6,176 nucleotides of DNA from Chloroflexota bacterium (GTDB lineage: Bacteria; Chloroflexota; Anaerolineae; B4-G1; DUEL01). Positions 1 to 5,471 of the stretch are shown here, one piece after another. The notes beneath the pieces were generated by a model. That model had not been told where the DNA came from, did not search any database, and worked only from the letters and a program-made list of their open reading frames with translations. Where the stretch lies: positions 1 to 6,176 of the forward strand of contig JAGHZG010000108.1 in the NCBI GenBank assembly GCA_017743275.1, read 5' to 3'. Each line of letters begins with the position of its first letter. Within the stretch, counting starts at the first letter, position 1. Made by a program: the position numbers and the translations under genes.

Positions 1-716
1 AGGGGGATTACTTCCAGGCCGTGAAGATGGCCGGTCACGGCGACTTCCACCCCATCGCCCTGGCCCCGGGCAATATCCAGGAGGCGATTGACCTGACTGT
101 CCTGGCCTTTGATCTGGCCGAGAAGTACCGGACCCTCGCGATGGTTCTGGCCGACGGCTCCCTGGGCCAGATGATGGAGCCTGCGGAAATGCCGCCGATG
201 CGCCCCGTCCGCAAGCCCGAAGAGCGGCCCGCCTGGGCACTGACGGGAGCCCGGGGCCGTAAGCCCAATATCATCTCCTCCCTTTATCTGGCCGAAGAGG
301 TGCTGGAACAGGTCAACCTGCGCCTGCAGGCCAAACTGCGCCAGATTGCCGCCCACGAGGTCCGCTGGAAGGAGTACTCCACCGAGGACGCGGACCTGCT
401 GATCGTGGCCTTCGGCACGGTGGGCCGGGTTTGCCAGACCGTGGTTCGGGAGGCGCGGGCGAAGGGGCTGAAGGCCGGGCTCCTGCGCCCCATCACCGTC
501 TGGCCGTTCCCGTCGGCCCGCATCGCCGAACTGGCGGAGCGCGTGCGGGGCATCTTGGTGGTGGAGATGAACGCCGGGCAGATGCTGGAGGACGTCCGGC
601 TGGCGGTGGAGGGCCGCTGCCCCATTCGCTTCTACGGCCGTATGGGCGGCATCATCCCCCTGCCGGATGAGATTCTGCCGGAGTTGGAGAAAATAGACAG
701 GGAGACAAAAAAGTAG
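1..716 (+). CDS. 2-oxoacid:ferredoxin oxidoreductase, alpha subunit (C-terminal part, 5' end outside window)
   Basis: This is the alpha subunit of a 2-oxoacid:ferredoxin oxidoreductase (VorB/KorA type), a cytoplasmic enzyme that oxidatively decarboxylates a 2-oxoacid to acyl-CoA and reduces ferredoxin. The reading frame is open from base 3, where GDYFQA precedes the first in-frame GTG at base 21. The gene therefore begins upstream and the GTG is not its start. About 237 residues are visible. The first part carries the family-typical [12 protein letters not shown] segment and an AFDLAEKYR...VLADG...MEP stretch closing the pyrimidine-binding-like domain. The second part (from [13 protein letters not shown] through [10 protein letters not shown] to [13 protein letters not shown] and [10 protein letters not shown]) is the C-terminal domain of this subunit. 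The matching beta and gamma subunits lie downstream, after two small unrelated genes. A 4Fe-4S delta subunit may lie upstream, out of view. The exact substrate (branched-chain 2-oxoacid, 2-oxoglutarate or pyruvate) cannot be read from this fragment. The last codons run into a purine-rich AGACA repeat. Confidence 0.93.
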   Translation, partial: GDYFQAVKMAGHGDFHPIALAPGNIQEAIDLTVLAFDLAEKYRTLAMVLADGSLGQMMEPAEMPPMRPVRKPEERPAWALTGARGRKPNIISSLYLAEEVLEQVNLRLQAKLRQIAAHEVRWKEYSTEDADLLIVAFGTVGRVCQTVVREARAKGLKAGLLRPITVWPFPSARIAELAERVRGILVVEMNAGQMLEDVRLAVEGRCPIRFYGRMGGIIPLPDEILPELEKIDRETKK

Positions 717-738
717 ACAAGAAGACAAGGATACAGGG
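695..738 (+). repeat. Purine-rich AGACA short direct repeats at the alpha gene 3' end
   Basis: The motif AGACA occurs at 695, 703, 715 and 723, so the steps are 8, 12 and 8. A related ATACAGGG at 731 echoes AGACAGGG at 695. The array encodes the last residues of the alpha subunit (IDRETKK), contains its TAG stop (714-716), and fills most of the 34-base gap before the DUF4258 gene. It has no obvious palindromic structure. It may be a low-complexity repeat expansion or the scar of the insertion that placed the small gene pair here; the function is unknown. Confidence 0.5.
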
Positions 739-750
739 CAAGGGGCTGCG

Positions 751-1002
751 ATGCTCCCCGGATTTGAATTCTCCGCCCATGCGCAGGACATGCTTCAGGA
801 GCGTCATATTCTTGAAGAGTGGGTATGGCGCGCTCTCTCCTCTCCAGATCGGCAGGAAATAGATGCAAGCGGGAATATTCACTATATCAAAGCAATCCCC
901 GAACATGCCGGACGGTTCCTGCGGGTGATTGTGAATCCAACGACAAGGCCTAAACGAATTGTGACGGTCTTCTTTGACCGTCGTCTGAGGAGGCAGCGAT
1001 GA
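751..1002 (+). CDS. DUF4258 domain-containing small protein (possible toxin of a toxin-antitoxin-like pair)
   Basis: This 83-residue protein is recognised as a DUF4258 member by its FSAHAQDMLQERHI opening (Ser-x-His-Ala, then Glu-Arg before a hydrophobic residue), a V...AL...P segment, a central IHYIKAIP strand, and a closing RIVTVFFD strand. The length fits the family. DUF4258 proteins are small and often found next to DUF2283 or helix-turn-helix genes. They are suspected to have a RelE-like fold and toxin role, but that function is not shown by this sequence. The ATG at 751 is preceded by a modest purine-rich AAGGGG (740-745). The TGA stop overlaps the ATG of the next gene (ATGA at 999-1002), so the two are translationally coupled. 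The C-terminus is very basic (RRLRRQR). Base composition is visibly less GC-rich than the flanking oxidoreductase genes, consistent with separate acquisition. The pair interrupts the alpha-beta subunit gene order. Confidence 0.8.
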   Translation: MLPGFEFSAHAQDMLQERHILEEWVWRALSSPDRQEIDASGNIHYIKAIPEHAGRFLRVIVNPTTRPKRIVTVFFDRRLRRQR

Positions 1003-1211
1003 GGTTAAAAATTGATCGGGAAAACGACGCCCTGTACCTCCGGATAGATGAGTCGGCCATTGTGGAATCTGAGGAGGTTTATCCGGGCGTCATTCTGGAC
1101 TTCAACGCGGAGAATCAGGTGGTTGGAGTAGAAATTCTCCATCTGAGCGCCAGGGTCGCGCCGGAAAAACTCCGGGTGTTTCAGTTTGAAACCGCCCTGG
1201 CGTCGCCGTAA
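999..1211 (+). CDS. DUF2283 domain-containing small protein (possible antitoxin partner)
   Basis: This 70-residue protein carries the hallmark DUF2283 pattern: a DALYLRI strand near residues 10-16, an ESEEVYPGVILDF core near residues 24-36, and VVGVEILHLS near residues 41-50. The length is typical. DUF2283 proteins are repeatedly encoded beside DUF4258 genes and are regarded as candidate antitoxins or small partner proteins; no activity can be read directly. The ATG overlaps the DUF4258 stop by four bases, and a strong Shine-Dalgarno (GAGGAGG, 987-993) sits inside the end of the DUF4258 gene, five bases before the start. The partner can thus be both coupled and efficiently translated, as expected when an antitoxin must keep pace with a toxin. 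The TAA stop is at 1209-1211, followed by a 170-base gene-free leader before the beta subunit gene. Confidence 0.86.
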   Translation: MRLKIDRENDALYLRIDESAIVESEEVYPGVILDFNAENQVVGVEILHLSARVAPEKLRVFQFETALASP

Positions 1212-1245
1212 ACGCGCGGACTGAAGTCACCCTTCCTGCGCCTGC

Positions 1246-1330
1246 GGCCGATGGTCGGCCTCCGCCGACCCTCTCTTTCGGGACACCCAAGGTGTCGGCG
1301 AAGGCCGACACATGGCACGAAGTGCCCATG
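1246..1330. other. Cluster of competing short hairpins in the 170-base gap before the beta subunit gene
   Basis: The 1212-1381 gap has no convincing gene. It holds alternating complementary units: GCCGA at 1247, TCGGC at 1255, GCCGA at 1264, TCGGC at 1295 and GCCGA at 1304. These allow several mutually exclusive hairpins: GGCCGA/TCGGCC (1246-1260); GGTCGGC/GCCGACC with loop CTCC (1253-1270); GACACC/GGTGTC (1282-1296); GTGTCGGC/GCCGACAC with loop GAAG (1292-1311); and an imperfect CATGGCAC/GTGCCCATG stem (1311-1330). None is followed by a T-run, so intrinsic termination is not supported. The cluster could be a degraded palindromic repeat element or an RNA leader between the small gene pair and the beta gene. 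Confidence 0.6.
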
Positions 1331-1368
1331 GAGGACGATTTCAATCGGTTGTGGTTAACGCCGGAACC

Positions 1369-1376
1369 GAGGAGGT
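1369..1376 (+). promoter_or_regulatory. Shine-Dalgarno that fixes the beta subunit start
   Basis: GAGGAGGT lies five bases upstream of the ATG at 1382. The same frame is open back to a GTG at 1292, which would add 30 residues made largely of the hairpin cluster. Those residues do not look like this family's N-terminus, and the GTG lacks a comparable ribosome binding site. The 1382 start is therefore preferred. Confidence 0.85.
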
Positions 1377-1381
1377 ACCCA

Positions 1382-2170
1382 ATGACAACCGAAATCCCTC
1401 CCGATATGGAACTGGTCTACCAGTACCCGGAGAGCCTGACGCCGAAGTTTACCCATTATTGCCCCGGATGCACCCACGGCATCATCCACCGGCTCATCGC
1501 CGAGGTGATTGACGAGTTGGGGGTTCGGGAACGGACTATCGGCGTGGCGCCGGTGGGCTGCGCGGTGCTGGCGTACGAGTACTTCAACATGGACTTCTGC
1601 GAGTCGCCCCACGGGCGGGCCCCGGCGATGGCCACTGGCATCAAGCGGGTCAGCCCCGATAAAGTCGTCTTCACCTACCAGGGGGATGGCGACCTGGCCG
1701 CCATCGGCACCTCCGAAATCATCCACACCGCCAACCGGGGGGAACTCATCACCACCATCTTCGTCAACAACGCCATCTACGGGATGACCGGCGGGCAGAT
1801 GGCCCCCACCACCCTGCCCGGGCAGGTCACCACCTCCACCCCGGGCGGGCGGGACGTGCAGAGGGCCGGCTGGCCGATGAAGATGGCTGAACTGATCGGC
1901 ATGCTCCCCGGCGCGGCCTACGTCACCCGGCAGGCGGTGCTGGATGTGCCCGGAATCCGGCGCACGAAAAAGGCTCTCAAACTGGCCTTCCAGGTCCAAC
2001 TGGCCGGCCTGGGCTTCTCCATGGTGGAAATCCTCTCCACCTGCGGCACCAACTGGGGGGTGTCGCCCCTGGAAGCGCTGGAGTGGGCAAAGCAGAATAT
2101 GGTGCCCTACTACCCCCTGGGCGACACCAAAGTGGCCGATAGCGTGCGCGCGCTGATGGAGAAACCGTAG
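1382..2170 (+). CDS. 2-oxoacid:ferredoxin oxidoreductase, beta subunit (thiamine diphosphate-binding)
   Basis: This 262-residue protein is the catalytic beta subunit, which holds thiamine diphosphate and one 4Fe-4S cluster. The cluster ligands expected for short beta subunits are visible: C27 and C30 in YCPGCTHG, C60 in APVGC, and C221 in STCGTNWG. The thiamine diphosphate/metal motif starts with GDGDLAAIG at about residue 101 and closes with NNAIYGMTGGQ at about residues 129-139. The TCGTNWG segment is reminiscent of the 2-oxoglutarate and 2-oxoisovalerate enzymes, but this does not settle the substrate. Length is near normal for the family. The gene is separated from its alpha partner by the DUF4258/DUF2283 pair and is followed by the gamma gene 145 bases downstream. 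Its last 40 bases are duplicated in the following gap (copy at 2240-2297). The alpha gene partner and gamma context support the call strongly. Confidence 0.95.
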   Translation: MTTEIPPDMELVYQYPESLTPKFTHYCPGCTHGIIHRLIAEVIDELGVRERTIGVAPVGCAVLAYEYFNMDFCESPHGRAPAMATGIKRVSPDKVVFTYQGDGDLAAIGTSEIIHTANRGELITTIFVNNAIYGMTGGQMAPTTLPGQVTTSTPGGRDVQRAGWPMKMAELIGMLPGAAYVTRQAVLDVPGIRRTKKALKLAFQVQLAGLGFSMVEILSTCGTNWGVSPLEALEWAKQNMVPYYPLGDTKVADSVRALMEKP

Positions 2171-2188
2171 CACAGGCCGCCAGGCCTG
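2131..2188 (+). repeat. Direct repeat copy A: 3' end of the beta gene plus post-stop hairpin
   Basis: This 58-base unit covers the last 13 codons of the beta gene including the stop (VADSVRALMEKP, TAG at 2168-2170) and the first 18 bases after it. It matches 2240-2297 at 53 of 58 positions by hand alignment. The post-stop part forms a hairpin, ACAGGCC/GGCCTGT at 2172-2178 and 2183-2189 with a four-base loop. There is no T-run behind it, so terminator function is not supported. Confidence 0.9.
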
Positions 2189-2192
2189 TCCT

Positions 2193-2230
2193 GAACGTGC
2201 CTGGCACTTCTGAAAGTGCCTGGAACGTTC
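2193..2230. repeat. Dispersed palindromic repeat, copy 1 (imperfect)
   Basis: This is an inverted repeat with 17-base arms (2193-2209 and 2214-2230) matching at 15 positions around a CTGA centre. Like the other copies it is built from two 11-base sub-palindromes of the form GTGCCWGGCAC, here at 2197-2207 and, with one change (GGAAC for GGCAC), at 2216-2226. They are separated by eight bases. The two mismatches make this the most degraded of the three copies. It lies in the segment between the two direct repeat copies of the beta gene end. Confidence 0.9.
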
Positions 2231-2239
2231 ACCCAAAAA

Positions 2240-2297
2240 AGTGGCCGACGGCGTGCGCGCGCTGATGGAGAAACCGTAGCGCAGGCTGTCAGGCCTG
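2240..2297 (+). pseudogene. Direct repeat copy B: untranslated remnant duplicating the beta gene 3' end
   Basis: This copy still spells VADGVRALMEKP followed by TAG when read from 2241, in a different frame from the beta gene and with no start codon or separate coding context. It is a duplicated gene-end fragment rather than a gene. Relative to copy A it differs at five positions: one synonymous change (GAT/GAC), one Ser/Gly change, and three after the stop. Its post-stop part forms GCAGGC/GCCTGC (2281-2286 with 2293-2298). The gamma gene's Shine-Dalgarno follows directly, so copy B now occupies the natural spacer before gamma. Confidence 0.85.
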
Positions 2298-2315
2298 CAT
2301 TGAGGGAGGCAACCT

Positions 2316-2852
2316 ATGCAGGAAGAAATCATCATCTCCGGCTTCGGCGGCCAGGGAACCCTCTTCGCCGGACAGGTCCTGGCCTACGCGGCGATGGATG
2401 CCGATTTTCACGTCACCTGGATTCCCTCCTACGGCCCGGAGATGCGGGGCGGGAAGGCCCGCTGTACCGTCATCATCTCCGACCAGGAGATCGGTTCACC
2501 CCTGGTCCGCCGCCCCAGCGCGGCCATCGTGATGAACATCCCCTCCTTTGAGACCTTTGAGCCGATGGTGAAGCCCGGCGGCGTCCTGGTGGTGAACCAG
2601 TCCCTCGTCCCCCGCAAGAGCGAGCGCACCGACATCCGCGTCTTCTACGTCCCAGCATCGGACTTGGCGACGGAGATGGGGAACGTTCGGGTGGCGAATA
2701 TGATCTGCCTGGGCGCGCTGGTGAAGGCGCTGGGCGTCCTGCCGCTGGAGGCGCTGGAGGCGGCGCTGGATAACCACCTGGCGGAACGCCACCGGAGGTG
2801 GCTGCCGCTGAATAAAGAGGCGCTGCGCAAAGGCGCCGAGTTCGCCAGATGA
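2316..2852 (+). CDS. 2-oxoacid:ferredoxin oxidoreductase, gamma subunit
   Basis: This 178-residue protein is the gamma subunit of the same oxidoreductase. In this family, gamma subunits assemble with alpha and beta and belong to the pyruvate/ketoisovalerate oxidoreductase catalytic-domain family. The signature GFGGQG lies at residues 9-14 right after the N-terminal strand (EEIIISG). The second signature, SYGPEMRGGKA, lies at residues 38-48. The rest (VMNIPSFETFEPMVKPGGVLVVNQSLV, and a later N-M-x-x-L-G-A-L-V-K helix) matches the usual gamma order, and length is normal. The ATG at 2316 has a good Shine-Dalgarno (GAGGGAGG, 2302-2309) six bases upstream. The TGA stop is at 2850-2852, and a perfect palindromic repeat begins two bases later. 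With alpha upstream and beta adjacent, the enzyme would have at least three subunits; an iron-sulfur delta subunit is not seen here. Confidence 0.95.
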   Translation: MQEEIIISGFGGQGTLFAGQVLAYAAMDADFHVTWIPSYGPEMRGGKARCTVIISDQEIGSPLVRRPSAAIVMNIPSFETFEPMVKPGGVLVVNQSLVPRKSERTDIRVFYVPASDLATEMGNVRVANMICLGALVKALGVLPLEALEAALDNHLAERHRRWLPLNKEALRKGAEFAR

Positions 2853-2854
2853 GA

Positions 2855-2887
2855 ATGTGCCAGGCACTTCAGAAGTGCCTGGCACAT
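2855..2887. repeat. Dispersed palindromic repeat, copy 2 (perfect 16-bp arms)
   Basis: A perfect inverted repeat has 16-base arms (2855-2870 and 2872-2887) around a single A. Inside it, GTGCCAGGCAC (2857-2867) and GTGCCTGGCAC (2875-2885) are each palindromic and are spaced by seven bases. It fills most of the 59-base gap between the gamma stop and the next gene's ATG, ending 13 bases before that gene's Shine-Dalgarno. In RNA it would form a strong stem but has no trailing U-run, so it is more like a REP-type element or an mRNA-stabilising or processing stem than a terminator. Confidence 0.95.
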
Positions 2888-2911
2888 CCGAAGAGAAGAA
2901 AGGAGTTTCGC

Positions 2912-4018
2912 ATGATCGTCGGCATTCCGAAAGAACGACGGGAACTGGAAATGCGGGTCGGGTTGACCCCCTACGGGGTGAACCTGCTCACCCGCGCCGG
3001 CCATGTCTGCTACGTGGAGAAGGGGGCCGGCGAGGGTTCGGGGTTCTCCGACTACGACTATGAGCGGGCCGGGGGCCGCATTGCCTACTCCACCGAAGAG
3101 GTCTACCGGCGCGCCGATATGGTGCTGAAGGCCGTCCGCCCCACCCGCGAGGAACTGGAGTGGACCCACGAAGGGCAGATTATCTGCGGCTTTCTCCACC
3201 TGGCGGCGGCCCGTCGGGAGACCGTCCAGATGATGCTGGACCGGGGAGTCGCGGCCGTTGCCTACGAGATGATAGAAGAGGACGACGGCACGCTGCCCGT
3301 GCTGCGGACGATGAGCGAAGTGGCCGGGCGGATGGCGCCGCAACTGGCGGCAACCTTCCTCCAGAGCAACTGGGGCGGACGGGGTGTCCTCCTGAGCGGC
3401 GTCCCCGGCGTCCCGGCGGCCCGGGTCGCCATCCTGGGCGCGGGCGTCCTGGGGACCAACGCCGCCCGCGCCTTCTACGGCCTGGGGGCCACCCTCTACA
3501 TCCTGGACCAGAACCAGGAAAAACTCCGCCGCATAGACGAGATGTTTGAGGGACGGGTCACCACGATGGTGGCCTACCCCTTCAACATCGCCCGCGTCGT
3601 CCGCTTCGTGGAAGTGCTGGTGGGCGCCGTCCTGGTGCCCGGCGCCCGGGCCCCCATCCTGGTCACCCGGGAAATGGTCCGCTCCATGAAGAAGGGCGCG
3701 GTCATCCTGGACTTCAGCATAGACCAGGGCGGATGCGTGGAGACCAGCCGGCCCACCACCCTGCGGGACCCCGTCTTCATAGAGGAAGGGGTGGTTCACT
3801 TCTGCGTCCCCAACGCCCCCGGCGTGCTCCCCCGTACCTCCACCCACGCCTTCAACAACGCCGCCTGGCCCTATATCCGCCATCTGGCCGGTGTGGGGCT
3901 GGAACAGGCAATCACGGATATGCCCGCCCTGGCCCGGGGGCTGGCGCTGCGGGAGGGCAAAATCGTCAACGAGGCCCTGGCCGCTGCCTTCAACGCATCC
4001 AAACCTCACGGAGTATAA
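2912..4018 (+). CDS. ald: Alanine dehydrogenase family protein (NAD-dependent)
   Basis: This 368-residue protein aligns along its whole length with alanine dehydrogenase (L-alanine + NAD+ to pyruvate, NADH and ammonia). Compared from memory with the Mycobacterium tuberculosis enzyme, these are kept: R15 in MRVGLTP, the catalytic histidine H96 in FLHLAA, the MSEVAGR serine (S135), the Rossmann loop GAGVLG (176-181), the NAD-selecting aspartate in ILDQN (D199), the catalytic aspartate in SIDQGG (D271), and the asparagine in VPNAP (N301). The odd point is residue 75: the lysine of LKVKEP that binds substrate carboxylate is valine here (LKAVRP), so the substrate or activity may differ. The start at 2912 has a Shine-Dalgarno (AAAGGAG, 2899-2905) six bases upstream. 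An earlier in-frame ATG at 2849 would translate the palindromic repeat and is rejected. The gene sits between the oxidoreductase subunits and a CoA-transferase, suggesting it supplies the 2-oxoacid. Transhydrogenase alpha subunit is less likely, since the MSEVAGR segment is of alanine dehydrogenase type. Confidence 0.87.
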   Translation: MIVGIPKERRELEMRVGLTPYGVNLLTRAGHVCYVEKGAGEGSGFSDYDYERAGGRIAYSTEEVYRRADMVLKAVRPTREELEWTHEGQIICGFLHLAAARRETVQMMLDRGVAAVAYEMIEEDDGTLPVLRTMSEVAGRMAPQLAATFLQSNWGGRGVLLSGVPGVPAARVAILGAGVLGTNAARAFYGLGATLYILDQNQEKLRRIDEMFEGRVTTMVAYPFNIARVVRFVEVLVGAVLVPGARAPILVTREMVRSMKKGAVILDFSIDQGGCVETSRPTTLRDPVFIEEGVVHFCVPNAPGVLPRTSTHAFNNAAWPYIRHLAGVGLEQAITDMPALARGLALREGKIVNEALAAAFNASKPHGV

Positions 4019-4028
4019 GGAGGGCCCA

Positions 4029-5345
4029 ATGCCCAACGGATGGAGCCGGATTTACGAAAGCAAAATCACGACGGCGGAAGAGGCCGTCCGGGTCATCAAA
4101 CACGGCGACCGCATTTTTCTGACCGGTAACTGCAGCGTCCCCCACGTCCTGATGAAAGCGCTGGTCGCGCGGGCGCGCGAACTGGAGAATGTGGAAATCT
4201 GCCACGCCCTGACCCTCGGGGCCAGCGACTATGTCGCGCCTGGAATGGAGAAACACATCCGCGCCAACGCGCTCTTCATCGGCCCCAACGTCCGCCAGGC
4301 CGTCCAGGAAGGCCGGGCCGACTTCACCCCCGTCCTCCTCTCCGAGTTCACCCTCCTCTTCCAGAAGGGCATCCTGCCGGTGGACGTCGCCTTTGTCCAC
4401 CTCTCCCCGCCCGACGAGCACGGCTTCTGCTCCTACGGCATTGAGACCGGCCTGACCAAGACGCCAGCCGAATCGGCGCGCATCATCATCGCCGAGGTCA
4501 ACCCCAACATGCCCCGCTGCCTGGGAGATAGTTTCATCCACGTCAGCCGGATAGACTACATCGTCCCGGTGGACTACCCGCTGATGGAACTGCCGATGGG
4601 CAGTGGGGAGCCGTCGGAGACAGTGCTCCGCATCGCCCAGTACATCGCCGAGTTGGTCCCCGACGGCGCAACGATGCAGATGGGCATCGGCGAAATTCCG
4701 GACGCGGTGCTGCGCTTCCTCCGTCACAAAAAAGACCTGGGCGTCCATACCGAACTGTTCTCCGACGGCGTGATTGATCTGGTGGAGGCGGGGGTCATCA
4801 CCAACGCCCGCAAGACCCTGCATCCGGGCAAGATCATCGCCGGATTCATGCTGGGGACGCGGCGCCTTTACGAGTGGGCCAACGACAACCCCATCATTGA
4901 GTTGCGGCGCACCGAGTACGTCAACGACCCCTTCGTCATCGCTCAGAACTACCGGCAGGTGGCCATCAACTCGGCCATAGAGGTGGACCTGACGGGGCAG
5001 GTTTGTGCCGATTCCATCGGTCCCAAACTCTACAGCGGCGTCGGCGGGCAACTGGATTTCATTTACGGCGCGTCCCGCTCCGAGGGCGGGGTGCCCATCA
5101 TCGCCCTCCCCAGCACGGCGACGATGAAGGACGGCACCCTGGTCAGCCGCATCGTCCCGATGCTCAAACCGGGCGCGGGCGTTGTCACCACCCGCTACCA
5201 CGTCCACTACGTCGTCACCGAATACGGGGTGGCGGACCTCTACGGGAAGACCATCCGGCAGCGGGCCCAGGCCCTCATCCGCATCGCCCACCCGGACTTC
5301 CGGGACGAACTGACCCGCGCGGCGAAAGAGTTGAACTACCTGTGA
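4029..5345 (+). CDS. Acetyl-CoA hydrolase/transferase family protein (4-hydroxybutyrate/acetate CoA-transferase-like)
   Basis: This 438-residue protein is a family I CoA-transferase of the acetyl-CoA hydrolase/4-hydroxybutyrate CoA-transferase group, which moves CoA between carboxylic acids through a glutamyl-CoA intermediate. The N-terminal half includes GDRIFLTGNCSVPHVL (26-41) and the AFVHLSPPDEHGFCSYG segment (121-137). The C-terminal half includes MGIGEIPDAVL (218-228) and HTELFSDG (240-247), where E242 is the likely catalytic glutamate by position and motif. GGQLDFIYGA and the VTEYGVADLYGKT segment near the C-terminus are also typical. Length equals the family norm. The ATG at 4029 has a Shine-Dalgarno (AAGGAGGG, 4017-4024) overlapping the stop codon of the preceding gene, so the two genes are almost certainly one operon. 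The neighbours suggest it releases the acyl group made by the oxidoreductase or exchanges it with acetate. Acyl specificity cannot be told from the sequence. Confidence 0.93.
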   Translation: MPNGWSRIYESKITTAEEAVRVIKHGDRIFLTGNCSVPHVLMKALVARARELENVEICHALTLGASDYVAPGMEKHIRANALFIGPNVRQAVQEGRADFTPVLLSEFTLLFQKGILPVDVAFVHLSPPDEHGFCSYGIETGLTKTPAESARIIIAEVNPNMPRCLGDSFIHVSRIDYIVPVDYPLMELPMGSGEPSETVLRIAQYIAELVPDGATMQMGIGEIPDAVLRFLRHKKDLGVHTELFSDGVIDLVEAGVITNARKTLHPGKIIAGFMLGTRRLYEWANDNPIIELRRTEYVNDPFVIAQNYRQVAINSAIEVDLTGQVCADSIGPKLYSGVGGQLDFIYGASRSEGGVPIIALPSTATMKDGTLVSRIVPMLKPGAGVVTTRYHVHYVVTEYGVADLYGKTIRQRAQALIRIAHPDFRDELTRAAKELNYL

Positions 5346-5346
5346 A

Positions 5347-5422
5347 CAGCCGTTAGGGGTCAGCCGTCAGGGGTTAGTGTCAGGTTAGTCTACCACCCCT
5401 GGTCTCTAACCCCCTAACCCCC
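5347..5422. repeat. Tandem CAGCCGTYAGGGG repeats with complementary CTAACCCC repeats
   Basis: Directly after the CoA-transferase stop, a 13-base unit occurs at 5347-5359 and 5361-5373 (12 of 13 identical, period 14), followed by GTCAGGTTAG. Downstream, CTAACCCC occurs twice (5406-5413 and 5414-5421). GGGGTTAG at 5370-5377 is the exact reverse complement of either copy, so a long-looped stem is possible. There is no T-run. It resembles intergenic low-complexity repeat DNA; a role in ending transcription is possible but unsupported. Confidence 0.7.
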
Positions 5423-5471
5423 ACTCCCTGTCCCGAAAACTGTGTCTGAAAAACGGCCATGTCAAGGGCAG

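Noticed and set aside
1311..1330. Possible fourth copy of the GTGCCWGGCAC repeat (GGCAC-GAA-GTGCC)
   Set aside because: Only the inner five-base arms match and the sub-palindromes are absent, so it may be chance. It is recorded as part of the hairpin cluster instead.
1292..1381. Upstream GTG start for the beta subunit
   Set aside because: It adds 30 residues translated from hairpin DNA with no ribosome binding site. The ATG at 1382 has GAGGAGG and yields a normal N-terminus.
2172..2230. Rho-independent terminator after the beta gene
   Set aside because: Stems are present but no T-run follows any of them, and the gamma gene of the same enzyme is immediately downstream.
1355..2335. Minus-strand open frame (326 codons) opposite the beta subunit gene
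   Set aside because: The translation is repetitive G/H/D/V-rich shadow sequence and the + strand carries all oxidoreductase beta motifs.
2849..2911. Earlier ATG start for the alanine dehydrogenase gene
   Set aside because: It would translate the palindromic repeat. The ATG at 2912 gives the MIVGIPKE N-terminus typical of the family with R15 in place and has a good Shine-Dalgarno.
2645..4036. Long minus-strand open frame (463 codons) opposite the gamma and alanine dehydrogenase genes
   Set aside because: Its translation is low-complexity G/A/D/H/V-rich with no family pattern, and it lies fully opposite well-recognised + strand genes. It is a product of high GC and codon bias.
3990..5291. Long minus-strand open frame (433 codons) opposite the CoA-transferase gene
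   Set aside because: Same reasons: shadow composition, and a clear family protein on the + strand.
5347..5422. Telomere-like or G-quadruplex-forming TTAGGGG array
   Set aside because: Only two GGGG tracts are on one strand with long spacing and the C-rich part is on the same strand; too few G-tracts for a supported quadruplex.
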